A DNA stretch of 64,000 nt from Vreelandella sedimenti (lineage in GTDB: Bacteria; Pseudomonadota; Gammaproteobacteria; Pseudomonadales; Halomonadaceae): the NCBI RefSeq assembly GCF_013416325.1, contig NZ_JACCGK010000014.1, positions 62,001 through 126,000 of the forward strand, read 5' to 3'. Below the pieces are notes generated by a model that worked only from the letters and a program-made list of their open reading frames with translations, did no database searches and was not told where the DNA came from. Shown here in pieces: positions 17,868-27,294 of the stretch. The position numbers and the translations under genes are program-made. Numbering within the stretch: the stretch's first letter is position 1; each line of letters begins with the position of its first letter.

Positions 17868-18788
17868 ATGCAAGACTTGATCAATGACATTGCAGCAGCC
17901 ATGGCAACCGCCGAAGAACGCGGTAAGGTCGCAGACTATATTCCCGAGCTTGGCCATGTTGACCCACAGCGGTTTGCCATTTCGCTCTCCACGGTGGATG
18001 GCAAAGTGTACTCGGCGGGCTGTGCTACCACACCCTTCTCTATTCAGAGTATCTCTAAAGTATTTACGCTAACGATCGCTCTCGGACAAATGGGCGATTC
18101 ACTGTGGTCAAAAGTAGGTCGCGAACCCTCGGGCGACCCTTTCAACTCGATCGTTCAGCTTGAGCATGAAAGTGGCAAACCGCGTAACCCGTTTATCAAT
18201 GCTGGGGCCATTGCGGTGGCCGATGCGATCATGATGGGCCACGAGCCCAAAGAGACACTTGGCGAAATTCTTAGCTTTGTGCGCTATATCGCCGATGACG
18301 ACAGCATTTACTTCGACCACGCGGTGGCCGCTTCAGAAATGGCCCATCGTGACCGCAACGCCTCACTGGCACATTTCATGAAGGCCTTTGGCCATCTTCG
18401 CCATGATGTCGATAAGGTGCTGGGCACCTACTTCCACCAGTGCGCGATTGCCATGAGCTGTGAACAGCTGGCCCATGCCGGGCTATTTTTGGCCTCGGAT
18501 GGTATCAACAAACCCAGCGGTATTCGTGTAGTCGCTCCTCAGCGAGCACGGCGTATCAACTCACTCATGATGATGTGCGGGCACTACGACGCCTCGGGAG
18601 AGTTTGCCTTTCGCGTCGGCCTGCCTGGCAAAAGTGGCGTGGGCGGTGGCATTCTGGCGATTGCACCCGGCCATGGCTCCATCGCAGTTTGGTCACCGGG
18701 GCTGGATGCCTACGGCAACAGTTTGCTGGGCACCCAGGCGCTCGAAATGTTTGTGCAGCGCACCGGCTGGTCGGTTTTTGGGCACTAG
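17868..18788 (+). CDS. glsA: glutaminase A
   Basis: A glutaminase of about 306 residues converting glutamine to glutamate and ammonia. It belongs to the serine-dependent beta-lactamase-like family: the Ser-x-x-Lys motif is in [10 protein letters not shown] near 60, with [26 protein letters not shown] and [12 protein letters not shown] downstream. ATG 17868 gives the N-terminal length usual for the family; a TTG at 17847 would add seven residues. Neither has a strong ribosome-binding site. Confidence 0.92.
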   Translation: MQDLINDIAAAMATAEERGKVADYIPELGHVDPQRFAISLSTVDGKVYSAGCATTPFSIQSISKVFTLTIALGQMGDSLWSKVGREPSGDPFNSIVQLEHESGKPRNPFINAGAIAVADAIMMGHEPKETLGEILSFVRYIADDDSIYFDHAVAASEMAHRDRNASLAHFMKAFGHLRHDVDKVLGTYFHQCAIAMSCEQLAHAGLFLASDGINKPSGIRVVAPQRARRINSLMMMCGHYDASGEFAFRVGLPGKSGVGGGILAIAPGHGSIAVWSPGLDAYGNSLLGTQALEMFVQRTGWSVFGH

Positions 18789-18879
18789 CAAGGCAACGGC
18801 TTAAGCAACCACCTCAATTTTGTGCAATACCGCCAATAGCTGCCATTGCAAACTCCTGTCACTACCGAGGAGGATGACA

Positions 18880-19482
18880 ATGAGCGTTTTACTAGCATCG
18901 ACAACCTTACCCATGGCCGCATTTGCGCTTGCCGCGTCTATTTCGCCGGGGCCGGTCAACATCGTTTGTTTGAGTAGCGGTACGCACTACCCTATCGCTA
19001 AAGGGCTTGTTTTTGTAACCGGCGCCACGCTGGGGTTTCTTGCGCTGTTTTTAGCCATCGGTGCTGGCCTTTACTCCCTGCTGAGTGTGGTGCCACTGCT
19101 GGAAACGTTTTTACGCTGGGCAGGCATTCTGTTTTTGCTCTACCTCAGCTATCAACTTTTACAGCACGATGGGCGCTTACAGGAGCGTGCCGGGATCAAA
19201 GCCCCAGGGTTTATGACAGGCGCCATGATGCAGTGGCTCAACCCCAAGGCGTGGCTGGCGTCTGCCGCTGGCATTGGCGCCTACACCACTGCTAATGATC
19301 CCTATCTGCTATGGCTGTTCGCCGGCCTTTATCTGCCTATTTGCTGGCTATCGCTAGCCAGTTGGGTATATGCAGGCGCTTTTCTGAAACGCTATGTTCA
19401 TCGTCCTATCATCTTACTGACGATTAACCGCGTACTCGCTATCTGCCTGGCGGCTAGCGCTATTGTCTTACTGGTTGAGTAG
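18880..19482 (+). CDS. LysE/RhtB-family exporter
   Basis: A 200-residue membrane protein with about six helices and the family N-terminal signature SPGPVNIVCLSSG, plus MMQWLNPKAWL in the middle. The family exports amino acids and related compounds. The ATG at 18880 follows GAGGAGG at proper spacing; the ATG two codons earlier is too close. Its 3' end overlaps the convergent AraC gene by 15 bp; that regulator could control it. Confidence 0.87.
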   Translation: MSVLLASTTLPMAAFALAASISPGPVNIVCLSSGTHYPIAKGLVFVTGATLGFLALFLAIGAGLYSLLSVVPLLETFLRWAGILFLLYLSYQLLQHDGRLQERAGIKAPGFMTGAMMQWLNPKAWLASAAGIGAYTTANDPYLLWLFAGLYLPICWLSLASWVYAGAFLKRYVHRPIILLTINRVLAICLAASAIVLLVE

Positions 19483-20301
19483 CGGGTAGCGGTACTGGTT
19501 GGGTGTCGCTGCTACCAACCGCTTAAACGTTCTTTGAAAGTGGGGCTGGTCATTAAAGCCAGCGTTCAAAGCCGCCTCAACGATAGGTTGCCCTTGTTTT
19601 AACGCTTGCTGCCCCATCTGAATGCGCTGATTAATCAGGTAAGCATGAGGTGTCAGTCCGAAGTGCTGTTTAAAGGCGCGAATCAGGTGCCCAGCGCTAT
19701 AGCCGGACTGCTCACATAGGCGTTCTAGCGATATATCAGCGCTACAATTGGCACGCAAATAGGCCGCGACATTTTCTAGCGCACTGGGCGCTTGGGGCAG
19801 TGCCGCGGGGGAATCTTGAGCAAGCACTTGCAGCATGGTAGACAAGTACTCGACTAGCGCCGTTTGCTTATCGCCAATGTCGCGGTGTTCATCCAGCAAA
19901 CAAGCGGCCATATCGCAGTACCCGGCATAAAGCGCGGGCTGGGTAATGACGGCGGTAGCGATATCTTGCCAGTACGGCGTATTCAACAGGCCCAATTGGT
20001 AACGCAATTCACTCAGCCACTCAATATCGACGTAGAGCATCATATATGCCCAGGGCTGATTCTCGATGGGGTTGCAGGCATGCACCCAGTGGGGGTTCAT
20101 CATAACGATGTCACCCGCACTAATCTGATGCGTCGCATCGCGATAGCAAAAAGTGCTTTTACCTGCGGTAACGGCCCCCAGCGACCAATGCGTATGGCTG
20201 TGCGGCGCATAGCACACTTGTCGCGCATCGCTAATCTCGCGCAGTTCCACATAGGGCATATGCGCATCCCGCCAGAAGATAGGTGACGAAATTGTACTCA
20301 T
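19468..20301 (-). CDS. AraC-family regulator with N-terminal cupin domain
   Basis: A 277-residue regulator. The N-terminal cupin-like sensor (about 15-150) contains HSHTHWSLGAVTAG and GDIVMMNPHWVHACNP; the C-terminal AraC DNA-binding domain (about 180-275) contains SLERLCEQSGYSAGHLIRAFKQHFGLTPHAYL and a second helix-turn-helix VEAALNAGFNDQPHFQRTFKR. This architecture commonly sits beside LysE exporters, as here. Confidence 0.88.
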   Translation of the reverse strand: MSTISSPIFWRDAHMPYVELREISDARQVCYAPHSHTHWSLGAVTAGKSTFCYRDATHQISAGDIVMMNPHWVHACNPIENQPWAYMMLYVDIEWLSELRYQLGLLNTPYWQDIATAVITQPALYAGYCDMAACLLDEHRDIGDKQTALVEYLSTMLQVLAQDSPAALPQAPSALENVAAYLRANCSADISLERLCEQSGYSAGHLIRAFKQHFGLTPHAYLINQRIQMGQQALKQGQPIVEAALNAGFNDQPHFQRTFKRLVAATPNQYRYPLLNQ

Positions 20302-20454
20302 GCTCTGCTCGTGTTATTCAAAAATAGCCTTTGACGCTTCGGCTTGGCCTAGGCTGGACAATAGCACAGCACAAGCCCAGTATGGCCGCTGATAAGCGCT
20401 ATATAAACTAGATTGCATAGGGATACGCAACGCCTAATAAGTCAGGAGGACACC

Positions 20455-21273
20455 ATGGCCAATAGTATGAGTAACCCCGACCACCGTGATGCGATTACCC
20501 TTTTCGCCCGCATGGGTTACGCCTCTCGGGGCATTGTGTATGTATTAGTCGGCGGCCTTGCAGCGCTGGCAGCCTTTGGGCAAGGCGGCCAAACAGAAGG
20601 CAGTCGGGGTGCCTTAGAACGCGTGCTCACCGCTCCCTTCGGAAAAGTCTTGTTAGCCATTATGGCCATCGGCTTGGTGGGTTACGCGATGTGGCGGATC
20701 ATCCAAGCGGTTAAAGACACTGACCATCACGGCAACGGCGCCAAGGGGCTGGCAATTCGTGCGGGCTTATTGGCGAGCGCCATTACCCACACATTGTTGG
20801 CATTTTTTGCCGCCACGCTCATCTTTCAATTTGCGGGCTCTTCAGGTGATTCAGGCGGCGGCTCACAAGGCGTCGCAGGTTGGCTGATGCAGCAGCCTTT
20901 CGGGCGCTGGCTGGTAGGTGGGGTTGGCCTCATCATGATTGGCGTAGGCATTGCCCACGCGCTTAAAGGCTACAAGGCCAAATTCGACAAACACTTTGCT
21001 ATGCCACCACAAACTCAACAATGGGCCTATCCAATCTGCCGTTTCGGCTTAGTGATTCGTGGTCTTGTATTTGTGATCGTGGGTAGTTTTTTTATCGTCG
21101 CCGCTTATCAAATCAATCCCAATCAAGCAGGCGGCATGGGGGAAGTGTTTAGTACCCTGCGAAGCCAACCCTACGGCCAGTGGTTACTTGGTTTTGTCGC
21201 GCTGGGACTCTTCGCGTTTGGTCTCTACAGCCTATTAGCGGCTGCCTATCGCCGCATTAATCCCGAAGTGTAG
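20455..21273 (+). CDS. DUF1206 membrane protein
   Basis: A 272-residue protein with three repeats of a two-helix unit beginning with an Arg-Gly-containing turn (ARMGYASRGIVYVLVGGLAAL; IRAGLLASAITHTLLAF; CRFGLVIRGLVFVIVGSFFI), giving about six transmembrane segments, as in DUF1206. Function is unknown. AGGAGG lies 6 nt before ATG 20455, excluding the upstream in-frame start at 20413. The next membrane-protein gene follows after 7 bp. Confidence 0.88.
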   Translation: MANSMSNPDHRDAITLFARMGYASRGIVYVLVGGLAALAAFGQGGQTEGSRGALERVLTAPFGKVLLAIMAIGLVGYAMWRIIQAVKDTDHHGNGAKGLAIRAGLLASAITHTLLAFFAATLIFQFAGSSGDSGGGSQGVAGWLMQQPFGRWLVGGVGLIMIGVGIAHALKGYKAKFDKHFAMPPQTQQWAYPICRFGLVIRGLVFVIVGSFFIVAAYQINPNQAGGMGEVFSTLRSQPYGQWLLGFVALGLFAFGLYSLLAAAYRRINPEV

Positions 21274-21280
21274 GACCTGC

Positions 21281-21883
21281 ATGGCCATAACATACAAACG
21301 CACTAAGCAGTGGTTTGAACGCATTAACCGCTCTCAGAATATGCTCTGGCTACTCGCTACCCTCTCCTTTCTGGAGACTATTATTCTGCCCATTCCTATT
21401 GAACTGGTATTGTTACCCCTGATGGCCGTTAATAGTCAGCGGCTTTGGTTGCTGGCTTTGGTCACTACTGCGGGCTGCCTCATCGCATCGCTGGTGGGCT
21501 ACAGCATTGGCTTAGTACTTTATGAGTCGGTGGGCACCTGGTTTATTGAGTCTATGGGAATACAGAGTAGCTACCAGGCATTCCAAATATTTTTCGATCA
21601 GTACGGTTTTGCCGCAATTTTGGCCATTGGCATACTGCCAATTCCCTTCCAAGTGGCGATGATTACCGCCGGGCTTTCCGGCTACCCGATTATGCTGTTC
21701 GTACTGGCGGCGTTAACCGCCCGTGGCTTGCGCTACTTCGGCCTTGCCTGGCTGGTTCACCGCTTTGGCCACCGTGTTCTGGTACTCTGGAAACGCCATG
21801 CCTTGGTAACCAGCTTGGTGGCAGGGGTTGTTGTACTTGCGGTGGCGCTAGGGATGCAGGCACTGGCGGGGCTGGTGATTTAG
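21281..21883 (+). CDS. VTT/DedA-type (YqaA-like) membrane protein
   Basis: A 200-residue membrane protein with SNARE-associated/VTT features: FLETIILPIPIELVLLPLM, IASLVGYSIGLVLYE and the reentrant segment ILPIPFQVAMITAGLSGYP. The family includes lipid scramblase-like proteins; the substrate here is unknown. It follows DUF1206 by 7 bp and is probably cotranscribed. Confidence 0.82.
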   Translation: MAITYKRTKQWFERINRSQNMLWLLATLSFLETIILPIPIELVLLPLMAVNSQRLWLLALVTTAGCLIASLVGYSIGLVLYESVGTWFIESMGIQSSYQAFQIFFDQYGFAAILAIGILPIPFQVAMITAGLSGYPIMLFVLAALTARGLRYFGLAWLVHRFGHRVLVLWKRHALVTSLVAGVVVLAVALGMQALAGLVI

Positions 21884-21905
21884 GCAACTGAACTGCTAGC
21901 AGTCG

Positions 21906-22223
21906 CTAAATACCGTAATCTCGCTCGACTTTGGCGATACGGGTTTTGAAGTGCTGGTACCACTGCTGATGGCCTAGCCGCTGAGCTTTTTGATGTTCAG
22001 CATGGGCTTTCCACGCTTTAATAGATGCCAAATCGGCCCAGTAAGAAACGGTTACACCCACTTCATCACGAGCAGACTCCACCCCTAAAAACCCCGGCTG
22101 CTGCGCTGCAAGCTCAACCATTCTTACCGCCATTGCGTCATAGCCGTTATCGACCTCGGTGCGTAGTGAAGTGAAAATAACGGCGTAGTAAGGCGGTTCA
22201 GGGGTGTCGGCGATATATGGCAT
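21906..22223 (-). CDS. antibiotic biosynthesis monooxygenase (ABM)-domain protein
   Basis: A small dimeric alpha/beta-barrel-type protein of about 105 residues (PYYAVIFTSLRTEVDNGYD; VELAAQQPGFLGVESAR; VSYWADLASIKAWKAHAEHQKAQ). ABM proteins range from quinone monooxygenases to heme-degrading enzymes. ATG 22223 matches the usual N-terminus of close relatives; a GTG at 22274, just after the lprI-like stop, would extend it by 17 residues. Confidence 0.8.
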   Translation of the reverse strand: MPYIADTPEPPYYAVIFTSLRTEVDNGYDAMAVRMVELAAQQPGFLGVESARDEVGVTVSYWADLASIKAWKAHAEHQKAQRLGHQQWYQHFKTRIAKVERDYGI

Positions 22224-22277
22224 GGATTCCGTCGCGGCTGGAAAAGAAGTAATGAAGCTCACACTATTAAACACTGC

Positions 22278-22688
22278 TTAATGCTCGGGCTCCGGTAGTA
22301 ACGACTCGCCTTCCATCGTGACTAAAAAGCTCTCCCATAACGTATGTGTACGCGCCTGGGTAAGCTGTTTTTTACACGAAAGCGACATTACGCCTCTTAT
22401 GGTGCCATCACGCCACTGGGTGTACACCGCATCGCAATGAGCTTGGCGATAACCTTCCCAGGACTCCTGGGCCTGCTGAATCGACTCCACCAAGGCAGCG
22501 TCAGCCTCATGCTCATTGAGCACCGCGTCGAGATAGCGCTGCATATCCGCCTCAGCGGTTCCTAGCTCCAACTGCGCACACTGGTTGATCTCCATCGTCG
22601 ACATAGCGTTTTCGCAGTCTTGAGCAGTATCCGAAGCAAACGCTGGCAGTGTAGCGAAGGTTAAAATCAAACCGACAATATAGTTCAT
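22278..22688 (-). CDS. LprI-like (DUF1311) secreted protein
   Basis: A 136-residue protein with a cleavable signal peptide (MNYIVGLILTFATLPAFA) and four cysteines (DCENA, NQCAQ, HCDAV, SCKKQ) in the LprI/DUF1311 pattern. Mycobacterial LprI is a lysozyme inhibitor, but most relatives are uncharacterised, so a periplasmic role is all that can be said. It lies just upstream of the ABM-domain gene. Confidence 0.8.
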   Translation of the reverse strand: MNYIVGLILTFATLPAFASDTAQDCENAMSTMEINQCAQLELGTAEADMQRYLDAVLNEHEADAALVESIQQAQESWEGYRQAHCDAVYTQWRDGTIRGVMSLSCKKQLTQARTHTLWESFLVTMEGESLLPEPEH

Positions 22689-22832
22689 GCCGTTTTCCAG
22701 TTCAGGGGGTTCCTACACTATAAAACATAAGGCCTCATAAATACCTACCCGACAGGTACACTTTTACCATGTACGGCTTTGCAGTATGTCTACTCGTGCA
22801 TGCCCACACTTTACTCGAACTGGAGTAATGTC

Positions 22833-23621
22833 TCAGCCATCAGTTTTATGGGTATCCGGCCCAGATGCCATGTGTTTAGCCTTCATATCCTTGAATGCTT
22901 CCATGATGTCCATGGGCAGTGGGAAAACGATTGTCGAGGCATTCTTGTTGCTCATGTCGCTCATGGTTTGCAGGTAGCGCAGTTGCAGCGCGGCAGAGTT
23001 TTCCTGCATGACATTGGCCGCCTCGACCAGTTTCTTGGATGCTTGCAGTTCCCCTTCGGCGTGAATCACCTTAGCGCGACGCTCACGTTCTGCCTCGGCC
23101 TGGCGCGCGATGGCGCGGATCATGCTCTCATCCAGGTCTACATGCTTAATTTCAACATTGGCGACCTTGATACCCCACGCTTCGGTTTGGGTATCGATGA
23201 TTTCCTGGATATCGTCGTTAAGCTTATCGCGCTCGGAAAGCATCTCATCCAGATCGTGCTTACCCAGCACGGAGCGCAAAGTGGTCTGTGCCAGTTGACT
23301 CGTCGCCTGGGTAAAATTCTCGACTTGAATGATCGCCTTTTCAGGATCGACGACACGGAAATAAAGCACCGCATTAACTTTAACGGTGACGTTATCCTGA
23401 GAAATCACGTCCTGTTCCGGCACATCCATGGTAATGACGCGCAGGTCCACCACCTCCATCTTCTGAATGGCGGGAATCACAATGACTAGCCCAGGCCCTT
23501 TCACTGTCTGATAACGCCCCAGAAAGAACACTACCCCGCGTTTATATTCTGGCAGTATGCGAATAGAGGCAGCGATCAACATCACCACCAGCACGACAGG
23601 AACTAAATACGAAATAATCAT
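22833..23621 (-). CDS. slipin (SPFH/band 7 domain protein)
   Basis: A 262-residue stomatin-like membrane scaffold protein. An N-terminal membrane anchor ([19 protein letters not shown]) is followed by the band-7 domain ([41 protein letters not shown]) and an alanine/glutamate-rich coiled region ([23 protein letters not shown]). The slipin-NfeD gene pair is widespread, and the NfeD-type gene is 46 bp upstream on the same strand. Confidence 0.92.
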   Translation of the reverse strand: MIISYLVPVVLVVMLIAASIRILPEYKRGVVFFLGRYQTVKGPGLVIVIPAIQKMEVVDLRVITMDVPEQDVISQDNVTVKVNAVLYFRVVDPEKAIIQVENFTQATSQLAQTTLRSVLGKHDLDEMLSERDKLNDDIQEIIDTQTEAWGIKVANVEIKHVDLDESMIRAIARQAEAERERRAKVIHAEGELQASKKLVEAANVMQENSAALQLRYLQTMSDMSNKNASTIVFPLPMDIMEAFKDMKAKHMASGPDTHKTDG

Positions 23622-23667
23622 TGGACACCTCGTTTAGCAGTGGGTCGGTTATGTCAAAAAGTGGGCA

Positions 23668-25026
23668 CTAGCGGGGCGTCACATAGACCGTCAAGCCTTC
23701 AAGACGCATCACCACAAGTTTTTCACCTCGTTTGACTGGCGCATCGCTCACTGCGTTCCAGCGCTCGCCATGCAGCCTTACATGACCGCTGGTCTCAAAA
23801 TCCTCCAGTGCAACCGCGTCTGCGCCGATTAACTGCTCCGCTCCAGTGTGTGCCGAACGACGGCGCAGCGTTGCAAAGCGTGTTAACGTCCATAGCATTA
23901 GCCCCCCGGAGACCAATGCCACACCACCGATTAGCGGTAGCGAAATGGCAAGATGCTCCGCGTCCATCAGCATTACCGAGCCAAGTACAAAGGCAATGAT
24001 GCCGCCAACCCCCAGCACACCGACGCTAGGCATAAATGCCTCGCCCACCATCAACGCCAGCCCAACCACCATAAGCGCAAGCCCGGCGTAGTTAATCGGC
24101 AGCACCTGAAACGCAAACAGGGCGAGCAGCAAGCAAATTACGCCAATGGTGCCGGGGAACAGGCTGCCGGGACTGGCCAGTTCGAAAACCAGCCCGTAAA
24201 AGCCGATGATCATCAAGAAGAAGGCTATGTTGGGATTAGTGATCAGCGATAGCACCTGGGTGCGCCAATCAGGGTCGAAGCGTTCAATGGTGAGGCCTGC
24301 GGTATCAAGCGTGGCGTCACCGCTTTCCATGACCACGCTCATGCCGTCAATCTGTTCAAGTAAATCGTCAAGATCGTGCGCCACCACATCGATTACGTTC
24401 TGCTCCAGCGCCTCGCTGGCAGTGAGATTGACCGCATTGCGCACGGCCTCTTCAGCCCAATCGGCATTGCGATCATGACGTTCCGCTAGGCTGCGGATAA
24501 AGCTCACCGCATCTTCCATCACCTTGCGTTCCATGGCGCTGCCCTCGCCATCCGACTCCTCAGTCGAATTATCTTCTTCGCCTTCATCGCTGCCGGGCAA
24601 CCCGCCGCCCATTTGTACCGGCGTGGCCGAGCCGAGATGGGTCGAGGTAGCCATGGCAGCCACGTGGCTACCGTAAAGTAGATAGGTGCCCGCGCTTGCC
24701 GCTCGCGCACCACTGGGGAAAACGTACATCACCACGGGAATATCAGCGTTGAGCATCTCGCGAATCATGTCGCGGGTGGTGTCGACCAACCCGCCGGGGG
24801 TATCGAGCTCGACGATTACCACCTCACTGCCCTGTTCGCGGGCTTTATCCAGCCCACGCTCAAAGTAGTCCTTGGTCGCCGGGCCGATAGCGCCTTCAAT
24901 ATTAAGCACCAGAACGCTGGGTGAAGCGTTTTGTGCCATGGCCTGCCACGTCAACGACATAGTAGCTATTAGCAAACCGGCAACCATCAACCAGAGCCAG
25001 TGCGATTTGAGAGAAAGGGTTTGCAT
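23668..25026 (-). CDS. NfeD1b-type membrane serine protease (ClpP-like domain)
   Basis: A 452-residue protein: signal/anchor (1-35), a ClpP-class protease domain (about 40-230) with substrate-groove VELDTPGGLVDTTRDM and nucleophile region PSGARAASAGTYLLYGSH, then four hydrophobic helices (about 255-370) and a C-terminal OB-fold NfeD domain. Homologues cleave stomatin. ATG 25026 with GAGGAG just upstream was chosen. An acidic insert (SDEGEEDNSTEESDGEG) interrupts the protease domain, as in the long NfeD group. Confidence 0.9.
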   Translation of the reverse strand: MQTLSLKSHWLWLMVAGLLIATMSLTWQAMAQNASPSVLVLNIEGAIGPATKDYFERGLDKAREQGSEVVIVELDTPGGLVDTTRDMIREMLNADIPVVMYVFPSGARAASAGTYLLYGSHVAAMATSTHLGSATPVQMGGGLPGSDEGEEDNSTEESDGEGSAMERKVMEDAVSFIRSLAERHDRNADWAEEAVRNAVNLTASEALEQNVIDVVAHDLDDLLEQIDGMSVVMESGDATLDTAGLTIERFDPDWRTQVLSLITNPNIAFFLMIIGFYGLVFELASPGSLFPGTIGVICLLLALFAFQVLPINYAGLALMVVGLALMVGEAFMPSVGVLGVGGIIAFVLGSVMLMDAEHLAISLPLIGGVALVSGGLMLWTLTRFATLRRRSAHTGAEQLIGADAVALEDFETSGHVRLHGERWNAVSDAPVKRGEKLVVMRLEGLTVYVTPR

Positions 25027-25236
25027 ACCCGCTCCTCGCATTCAACGCCTTGAAAGTTCCCGTATGAATCTGAAGCCTATCCATAGCAACATACACAAGG
25101 CTATCTACTCAACGTAGCAGCCACATTGAGCTTCGTCATGAACAACGTGATGGCAGGATTCGAGAATAAACAATGCTGAACCAAGGTGGCGATGCTGAAA
25201 GTCAGAGGTGGTTGCAAATATTTTTTGAGGAGCCGG

Positions 25237-25641
25237 TTAGTTCAAGTAATAACCACTCACTTTCCATGTACCCTCTTCCAAGTGAGGAGTGATGGTTTCC
25301 GTAATCTGCGGCCTGTTTTCAAAACGTGTTTGGAACGTCAAAACCGCGTAGTCATCTCTTGGAGCCCCAGGCATGGAGGTTTCGCGGACGGCGCTTACTT
25401 GCCGACGCGACTGAACCGCACCAAAGTCACGACGCGCTGCACCAATCGTCCGTTCTAACATGTGCGGTGAAAGCGGCTTTTTTAGTAGTGAAGAGGAAGA
25501 TTCCCATGCCTGCTCATACTGACCACTATCGATGGCTTCTAGCCACGCCAACGCCGCCGCTTCTGCCGCACTCGAATTTGCCTGCGCTTGGTTAGACAGA
25601 ATAAGAAGAAAGGTGATGATAAAGATCAGCATTTTCGGCAT
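25237..25641 (-). CDS. DUF4019-like secreted protein
   Basis: About 134 residues with a signal peptide (MLIFIITFLLILSNQAQA) and a small alpha/beta domain (AALAWLEAIDSGQYEQAWESSS; YAVLTFQTRFENRP; GTWKVSGYYLN) matching the DUF4019 layout. Function is unknown. ATG 25641 is preferred for an upstream GAGAG; the starts at 25659 and 25632 are possible. Confidence 0.7.
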   Translation of the reverse strand: MPKMLIFIITFLLILSNQAQANSSAAEAAALAWLEAIDSGQYEQAWESSSSLLKKPLSPHMLERTIGAARRDFGAVQSRRQVSAVRETSMPGAPRDDYAVLTFQTRFENRPQITETITPHLEEGTWKVSGYYLN

Positions 25642-25842
25642 AACGGGCACTCTCGGCATTTAGCAACGACCAGAAAAATCTCGATGGTCTTAGTTGTATA
25701 TCGGTCATCGCCAGAGTTTCTTTAGGGCTGCAAGATGTATTTGCGTAATCGTTAAACTCAAAGCGGTGTCCGCTTCTCAAACCCCACCCGCTCGTTTACT
25801 ATGCGCCACCCACCCTATTTCAGTTGCCACTATTAGGTCACT

Positions 25843-26586
25843 ATGTCCGTCAATGCCCTCTATACCGACCTTTCTGGCTACTACGATTTGATGTGCATAG
25901 ATATCGACTATCAAGCGCAAAGTCACGCCATTCGCAGGCTGCATCTGATTTTCGGCAACGGCGGTACGACACACCTAGATCTAGCCTGTGGCACCGGCCC
26001 ACACGTGCGCCATTTCATTGATTTTGGATACGCCAGCAGTGGGCTTGATATCAATCAACCCATGCTGGATATTGCCGCCACGCGTTGCCCAGAAGCGCAC
26101 TTCACGTTGCAAGACATGAGTGACTTCAAGGCGATCGAATCTCAAGACTTAGTCACCTGCTTTTTATACTCAATCCACTATAACGGTGGGATTGAAAAGC
26201 TAAACGCGTGTATATCCAGTGTTCATTGCGCACTCAAGTCTGGTGGTATTTTCTGTTTTAACGCAGTCGATAAAGACAAAATCGATAACGGTTTATCTGT
26301 TAAACACAGCGCCAAACAAGAAAACGATTTATTCACGTTCCGCTCGGGATGGCACTACAGTGGCCAAGGTGAAAAGCAGTCGCTTAGGCTCAGCATTGAA
26401 AAAGCCAACGCTGAAGGAACACAGCTTTGGAACGACGAACACCCCATGGTAGCCGTCAGCTTTGCGGAATTAAGCGCACTCTTAGCACCCCACTTTGAGG
26501 TTCATGTGTTTGAGCACAACTATGAAAAAATCATTCCCTGGGATAACGCCTCTGGAAACGCTATTTTTGTCTGCGTGAAAAAATAA
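25843..26586 (+). CDS. class I SAM-dependent methyltransferase
   Basis: A 247-residue methyltransferase. Motif I is HLDLACGTGPHV near 43-54, with the acidic residue after it in GLDINQPML near 66; motif IV-like region QDLVTCFLYSIHYN near 101. The start is like sarcosine/glycine-type or generic small-molecule methyltransferases (YTDLSGYYDLMC). The substrate cannot be deduced. It stands alone between convergent and codirectional genes. Confidence 0.8.
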   Translation: MSVNALYTDLSGYYDLMCIDIDYQAQSHAIRRLHLIFGNGGTTHLDLACGTGPHVRHFIDFGYASSGLDINQPMLDIAATRCPEAHFTLQDMSDFKAIESQDLVTCFLYSIHYNGGIEKLNACISSVHCALKSGGIFCFNAVDKDKIDNGLSVKHSAKQENDLFTFRSGWHYSGQGEKQSLRLSIEKANAEGTQLWNDEHPMVAVSFAELSALLAPHFEVHVFEHNYEKIIPWDNASGNAIFVCVKK

Positions 26587-26727
26587 ACCCTACTTGCTCC
26601 TGCAAATCACCCTCTGCAGTTTGGCCACACATGGCCGAAATTGTCCCCTTTGTGACCGACCAACGCATCGTTGGTAGAATGCGTATCGGCTAATCTGGAA
26701 CCTCACTTCAACACAATGAGATTAGCC

Positions 26728-27294
26728 ATGATCCAGCCTAAAACCGCATTGTTATTAATTGATGTTCAAGCCTCGTTCCCGGCCCGCGATTACTGGGTAG
26801 AATCACTGGCTCAGACGTGGCGACCCAAGCAGCGTGCGGTACTGAATGCAGCTCAGGCCAACGATATACCGGTCGTGCGCATTCTGCATGAAGAACCCGG
26901 CAGCCAAGGGGCCTTCGACCCTGATGGTGACCTCATTTGTCCGCTTGATGACTTTAACGATGAAGTGGCGGTGACCTTTCATAAGCGTGTACATAATGCC
27001 TTCAGCGATACCTCACTAGAAAAATGGTTACGGGAGCGAGGCATTGAACGGCTGGCGATTAGCGGTATTCGTACCGAGCAATGCTGCGAAACCACCGCAC
27101 GGGTGGCGTCAGACTTAGGGTTTAGCGTCGACTTTATCAGCGATGCTACCCTAACGTTCCCCATGACACGCCACGGCATCATCTGGTCAGCAGATGATAT
27201 TAAGGCACGCACCGAACTGGTACTTGAAGACCGCTTTGCGCGTATTATCAGTACACAAGACATGATCAACGAATGGCAAAACCCACGTGAGTGA
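26728..27294 (+). CDS. isochorismatase-family cysteine hydrolase
   Basis: A 188-residue hydrolase with the catalytic triad pattern: Asp in LLLIDVQASF, Lys in VTFHKRVHNAF, and Cys in SGIRTEQCCETTAR. The family cleaves amides and related bonds (nicotinamidase, biuret hydrolase); the substrate is unknown. ATG 26728 is preceded by GAGA at 6 nt; ATG 26716 is an alternative. The GlxA-type regulator overlaps its 3' end by 8 bp, suggesting the regulator controls this enzyme. Confidence 0.85.
   Translation: MIQPKTALLLIDVQASFPARDYWVESLAQTWRPKQRAVLNAAQANDIPVVRILHEEPGSQGAFDPDGDLICPLDDFNDEVAVTFHKRVHNAFSDTSLEKWLRERGIERLAISGIRTEQCCETTARVASDLGFSVDFISDATLTFPMTRHGIIWSADDIKARTELVLEDRFARIISTQDMINEWQNPRE

Noticed and set aside
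22779..23489. 236-codon plus-strand frame
   Set aside because: It is antisense to the slipin gene; the slipin protein is unmistakable and the antisense product has no family features.
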